A stretch of 64,000 nt of DNA from NCBI GenBank assembly GCA_963725395.1, contig CAVRYH010000005.1:186001-250000 (forward strand), read 5' to 3'. Shown piece by piece: positions 61,626 through 64,000 of the stretch. Made by a program: the position numbers and the translations under genes. Each line of letters opens with the position of its first letter. The first letter of the stretch is position 1. This DNA comes from Bog-756 sp963725395 (GTDB lineage Bacteria; Actinomycetota; Acidimicrobiia; Acidimicrobiales; RAAP-2). The notes below the pieces were generated by a model that was not told the origin of the DNA, did no database searches, and worked only from the letters and a program-made list of their open reading frames with translations.

Positions 61626-62819
61626 ATGAGCGAGAACGAGCGCGACGCGGTCATCGTGGATGTGGTGCGCACCACCATGGGGAAGAGGGGAGGGGCGTTG
61701 GCCACCTGGCACCCGGTCGATCTCCTGGCGTTCGTTCTCACCAACCTGGTCGGGCGCACCGGCATCGACCCCGAGACGGTGGACGACGTGATCGGGGGCT
61801 GCGTCACCCAGGTGGGCGAGCAGAGCACCAACGTCACCCGCAACGGATGGGTGGCCGCCGGGCTCCCCCAGTCGGTGCCGGCCACCACCGTCGACCGGCA
61901 GTGCGGTTCGTCCCAGCAGGCCATGCACTTCGCCGCCGCTGGGGTGAAGGCCGGCCACTACGACCTGGTGGTCGCCTGTGGCGTCGAGGCGATGAGCCGG
62001 GTCCCCATGGCCTCCAACGCCCGGGGTGGGACCGGGCCCTTCCCGCAGTCGTTCCTCGACCAGATCGACGGCCGTCTGTGGGCCCAATTCCGGGTGACCC
62101 AGGTCCTGGCCGACCGTTGGGGCATCAGCCGCGAGGAGATGGACGAGTACGCCCTGGAGAGCCACCGCCGGGCCGCCTCCGCCTGGGATTCTGGCCACTT
62201 CGCCGCCGAGACGTTGGCCGTGCCCATCAAGGACGAGGAGGGCTCGTTCACCGGGGCGCGGCTCGAGTCCGACGAGGGCATCCGGCGAAACGCCTCGCTC
62301 GAGGCCCTGGCCGGTCTGCCTCCGGCCCAGAACTGGGAGCCCGAGACCGCACCGGACGTCACGGCGGGCAATGCCTCCCAGGTGACCGACGGCGCCTCGG
62401 CGATGCTGATCGCCGACCGGTCGGTGGCCGAGCGGCTCGGCCTCCCCGTGAGGGCCCGGTTCGCCCACGCCACGGTGGCCGCCGATGATGCCGCTATCGT
62501 GCTGTCGGCCCCGGTGCCGGCCACCCACCGCCTGCTCGAGCGATCGGGGATGAAAGTCGAGCAGTTCGACGCCATCGAGTGCAACGAGGCCTTCGCCGCC
62601 ATCCCGCTCATGTGGAACCGGGCCTTCCACGCCGACCCGGAACGGCTGAACCCCCGCGGGGGCGCCATCGCCATCGGGCACCCGCTCGGGGCCAGTGGGG
62701 TCCGGCTGGCCGCCACGCTGCTCAATGAGCTGGAGGCCACCGGTGGTCGCTACGGGTTCCAGACCATGTGCGAGGGCGGGGGCCAGGCCAACGCCACGGT
62801 CATCGAGCGCCTCGGCTGA
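61626..62819 (+). CDS. Thiolase / acetyl-CoA acetyltransferase
   Basis: A 397-residue thiolase. Active Cys in VDRQCGSSQQAMHFAA (about residue 92), His in NEAFAAIP, and GHPLGASGVR plus the second Cys in MCEGGGQANA near the end. It cleaves 3-ketoacyl-CoA to acetyl-CoA (or the reverse). ATG at 61626 with GAGAGGAACCTGA upstream. With the ligase, dehydrogenase and hydratases it completes a beta-oxidation set. Confidence 0.94.
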   Translation: MSENERDAVIVDVVRTTMGKRGGALATWHPVDLLAFVLTNLVGRTGIDPETVDDVIGGCVTQVGEQSTNVTRNGWVAAGLPQSVPATTVDRQCGSSQQAMHFAAAGVKAGHYDLVVACGVEAMSRVPMASNARGGTGPFPQSFLDQIDGRLWAQFRVTQVLADRWGISREEMDEYALESHRRAASAWDSGHFAAETLAVPIKDEEGSFTGARLESDEGIRRNASLEALAGLPPAQNWEPETAPDVTAGNASQVTDGASAMLIADRSVAERLGLPVRARFAHATVAADDAAIVLSAPVPATHRLLERSGMKVEQFDAIECNEAFAAIPLMWNRAFHADPERLNPRGGAIAIGHPLGASGVRLAATLLNELEATGGRYGFQTMCEGGGQANATVIERLG

Positions 62820-62840
62820 ACCGGGGCCCGGCCCGACCGG

Positions 62841-63635
62841 TCAGCCCGGCGCCGCCTTCGCTCGCACGTAGGCGGCGGTCCCGGCGAGGAACCGGTCGAC
62901 GTCCTGGGCCTTGGTGGCGGCGAACTCGGCGAAGTACGCCGGCACGTAGATCGACAGCTTGTCGGCCGACACACCCTCGATGATGGTGCCGACCGCCTCC
63001 CCGACGGGGATCGAGGCCACGTCACCGGTGAACGGGTCGTTGTCGGGCAGTGTGAACAGCTCGGTGTCGACGACGCCCGGATAGACGATCGACACCCGGA
63101 CCCCCGAGTCCCACAGGTCGACCGCCATGGTCTCGGCGAACACGGCCAGCGCCGCCTTGGACGCCGAGTACGCGGCCTCACCGGGGGAGCTGAGCGGAGC
63201 GGCGACCGAGGAGACGAAGACGACCCGACCCGACCCCCGCTCCAGCATCGAGGGCAGGATGGCCAGGGTGAGGCGCACCGGCGACAGGTAGTTGATGGCC
63301 ATGACGTCCTCGACGGTGGTGGCGTCGAGCCGGGAGACGTGGCGCCGCTTGGGTATGCCGGCGTTGTTGACCAAGACGTCCACGCCGCCCAGCCCTTCGA
63401 GGGCCTCGGCGGCCAGCCGGTCCACGGCCGCCGGGTCGGCCAGGTCGACCGTCCACATCTGCGAGGCCGGTGTGTGGGCCCGGCAGCGCTCGAGCACCTC
63501 GGCCAGCCGGTCGTGGCGCCGGGCGGCGATGCCGACGACGGCACCGGCGGAGGCGAACCCTTCGGCCAGGCCGGCGCCGATCCCCGACGACCCGCCGGTG
63601 ATCAGGACCCGCTTCCCCGCGAACGCACCGGCCAC
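62841..63635 (-). CDS. Short-chain dehydrogenase/reductase
   Basis: A 264-residue classical SDR. Cofactor motif LITGGSSGIGAGLA, NNAG at about 88, catalytic Ser in VSSVAAP and YSASKAAL (Tyr and Lys). The GTG at 63635 gives the normal length; a longer frame upstream would cross the neighbouring gene. It lies 5 bases after the hydratase stop, so the two form an operon. Could oxidise a 3-hydroxyacyl-CoA or an alcohol. Confidence 0.92.
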   Translation of the reverse strand: MAGAFAGKRVLITGGSSGIGAGLAEGFASAGAVVGIAARRHDRLAEVLERCRAHTPASQMWTVDLADPAAVDRLAAEALEGLGGVDVLVNNAGIPKRRHVSRLDATTVEDVMAINYLSPVRLTLAILPSMLERGSGRVVFVSSVAAPLSSPGEAAYSASKAALAVFAETMAVDLWDSGVRVSIVYPGVVDTELFTLPDNDPFTGDVASIPVGEAVGTIIEGVSADKLSIYVPAYFAEFAATKAQDVDRFLAGTAAYVRAKAAPG

Positions 63636-63640
63636 GGCGC

Positions 63641-64000
63641 CTAGCGGTTCTTCCACTCCGGGCTCCGCTTCTCGGCGAAGGCCTTCGGCCCCTCGACGGC
63701 GTCCTCGCTGGAGAACACCTCCGAGGAGATGGACGACTCGATCCGGTAGGCCTCTTTCATGTCGACGGCCAGTCCCCGCAGCACGGACTCTTTGGTCTTG
63801 CGCACGGCGAACGGGCCGTTGGCGGTGATCCGTCGGGCGTAGTCGAGGGCGCGGTCGATGAGCTGGTGTGAGGCGCACACCTCGTTCAAAAGCCCCATCT
63901 CGTAGGCGCGGCCGGCCGGGATGCGGTCAGCGCACAGCAGGAGCTCCATGGCCGCCGGGAAGGCGATCTGGCGGGGGAGCCTCACCGTCGTGCCGCCCCC
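63641..64000 (-). CDS. Enoyl-CoA hydratase/isomerase, C-terminal part (runs off the right edge)
   Basis: 120 residues of a crotonase, opening with GGGTTVRLPRQIAFPAAMELLL at the cut edge, then ADRIPAGRAYEMGLLNEVCA, and ending RSPEWKNR. The N-terminal half with the first oxyanion loop is outside the window. It is followed by the SDR gene in the same direction. Confidence 0.9.
   Translation of the reverse strand, partial: GGGTTVRLPRQIAFPAAMELLLCADRIPAGRAYEMGLLNEVCASHQLIDRALDYARRITANGPFAVRKTKESVLRGLAVDMKEAYRIESSISSEVFSSEDAVEGPKAFAEKRSPEWKNR

Noticed and set aside
62841..63878. Longer start for the SDR (63878)
   Set aside because: It would cross the neighbouring hydratase; GTG 63635 places the Rossmann motif at the normal distance.

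Overview
The window is a GC-rich (about 70% by eye), densely coded stretch of about 64 kb with many GTG starts, short gaps and 4-base start/stop overlaps. It points to a high-GC actinobacterium. The secreted protein with tandem GYWLVASDGG-type repeats, the single-chain double acyl-CoA dehydrogenase, the MurL/MurD2 pair and the fused transporter subunits fit an Acidimicrobiia-like lineage; this is inference, since no marker gene is present. No rRNA, tRNA, CRISPR array, prophage or insertion sequence was seen. Both ends cut genes: a sulfatase on the left and an enoyl-CoA hydratase on the right.

Layout. 1-4.2 kb (minus): a sulfur-scavenging operon with a 2-oxoglutarate dioxygenase of the TauD/AtsK type, lipoprotein, permease and ATPase of an SsuABC/TauABC-type importer, and a formylglycine sulfatase. 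4.4-9.3 kb: Aur1-like PAP2 protein, NTF2-like protein, GT39-like membrane glycosyltransferase, front-end-type fatty acid desaturase. 9.4-16 kb (plus): a cobalamin riboswitch followed by five coupled genes: a secreted alpha/alpha-toroid protein with perfect 126-bp repeats, a membrane-anchored protein resembling the beta domain of transcobalamin, and ECF transporter parts T, A-A and S. This is the most interesting locus: it looks like a B12 capture and import system built from transcobalamin-like pieces. 16-21.6 kb: zinc metallopeptidase, small unknown protein, AlkB-like oxygenase, hemerythrin-like protein, encapsulated ferritin with cargo peptide, and a STAS / RsbW-like / SigB-SigF-like stress sigma cassette. 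Two nearby sites share the form GTTTGC-N14-GGGTAG and may be promoters of that sigma factor.

21.6-34 kb: transglutaminase-like protein, a GNAT-AAA+ fusion, aldo/keto reductase coupled to a biotin-carrier/carboxyltransferase fusion, class II HDAC-like deacetylase, CPA2-type antiporter, FrnE-like protein, a LysR regulator divergent from a DHA2 exporter, and a second aldo/keto reductase. 34.2-40.4 kb: a MacAB-like efflux operon with two membrane-fusion proteins and a lipoprotein, all with glycine-rich tails or linkers. 41.5-44.2 kb: murL-murD2, the alternative route that installs D-glutamate in peptidoglycan.

44.3-64 kb: a catabolic region with a redoxin, enoyl-CoA hydratase, copper amine oxidase, 3Fe-4S ferredoxin, double acyl-CoA dehydrogenase, VOC protein, Gfo/Idh dehydrogenase, acyl-CoA ligase, RidA, RraA, cupin, ureidoglycolate-lyase-like protein, a complete branched-chain-amino-acid-type importer, thiolase, SDR and a partial hydratase. 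Together these suggest uptake and CoA-dependent breakdown of an amine- or nitrogen-bearing carbon source that cannot be named from sequence.

Five genes (ecfA, the second fusion protein, the 45.4-kb hydratase, the Gfo/Idh gene and livF) each need a single-base change to read through. This pattern suggests assembly or sequencing errors more than real decay.
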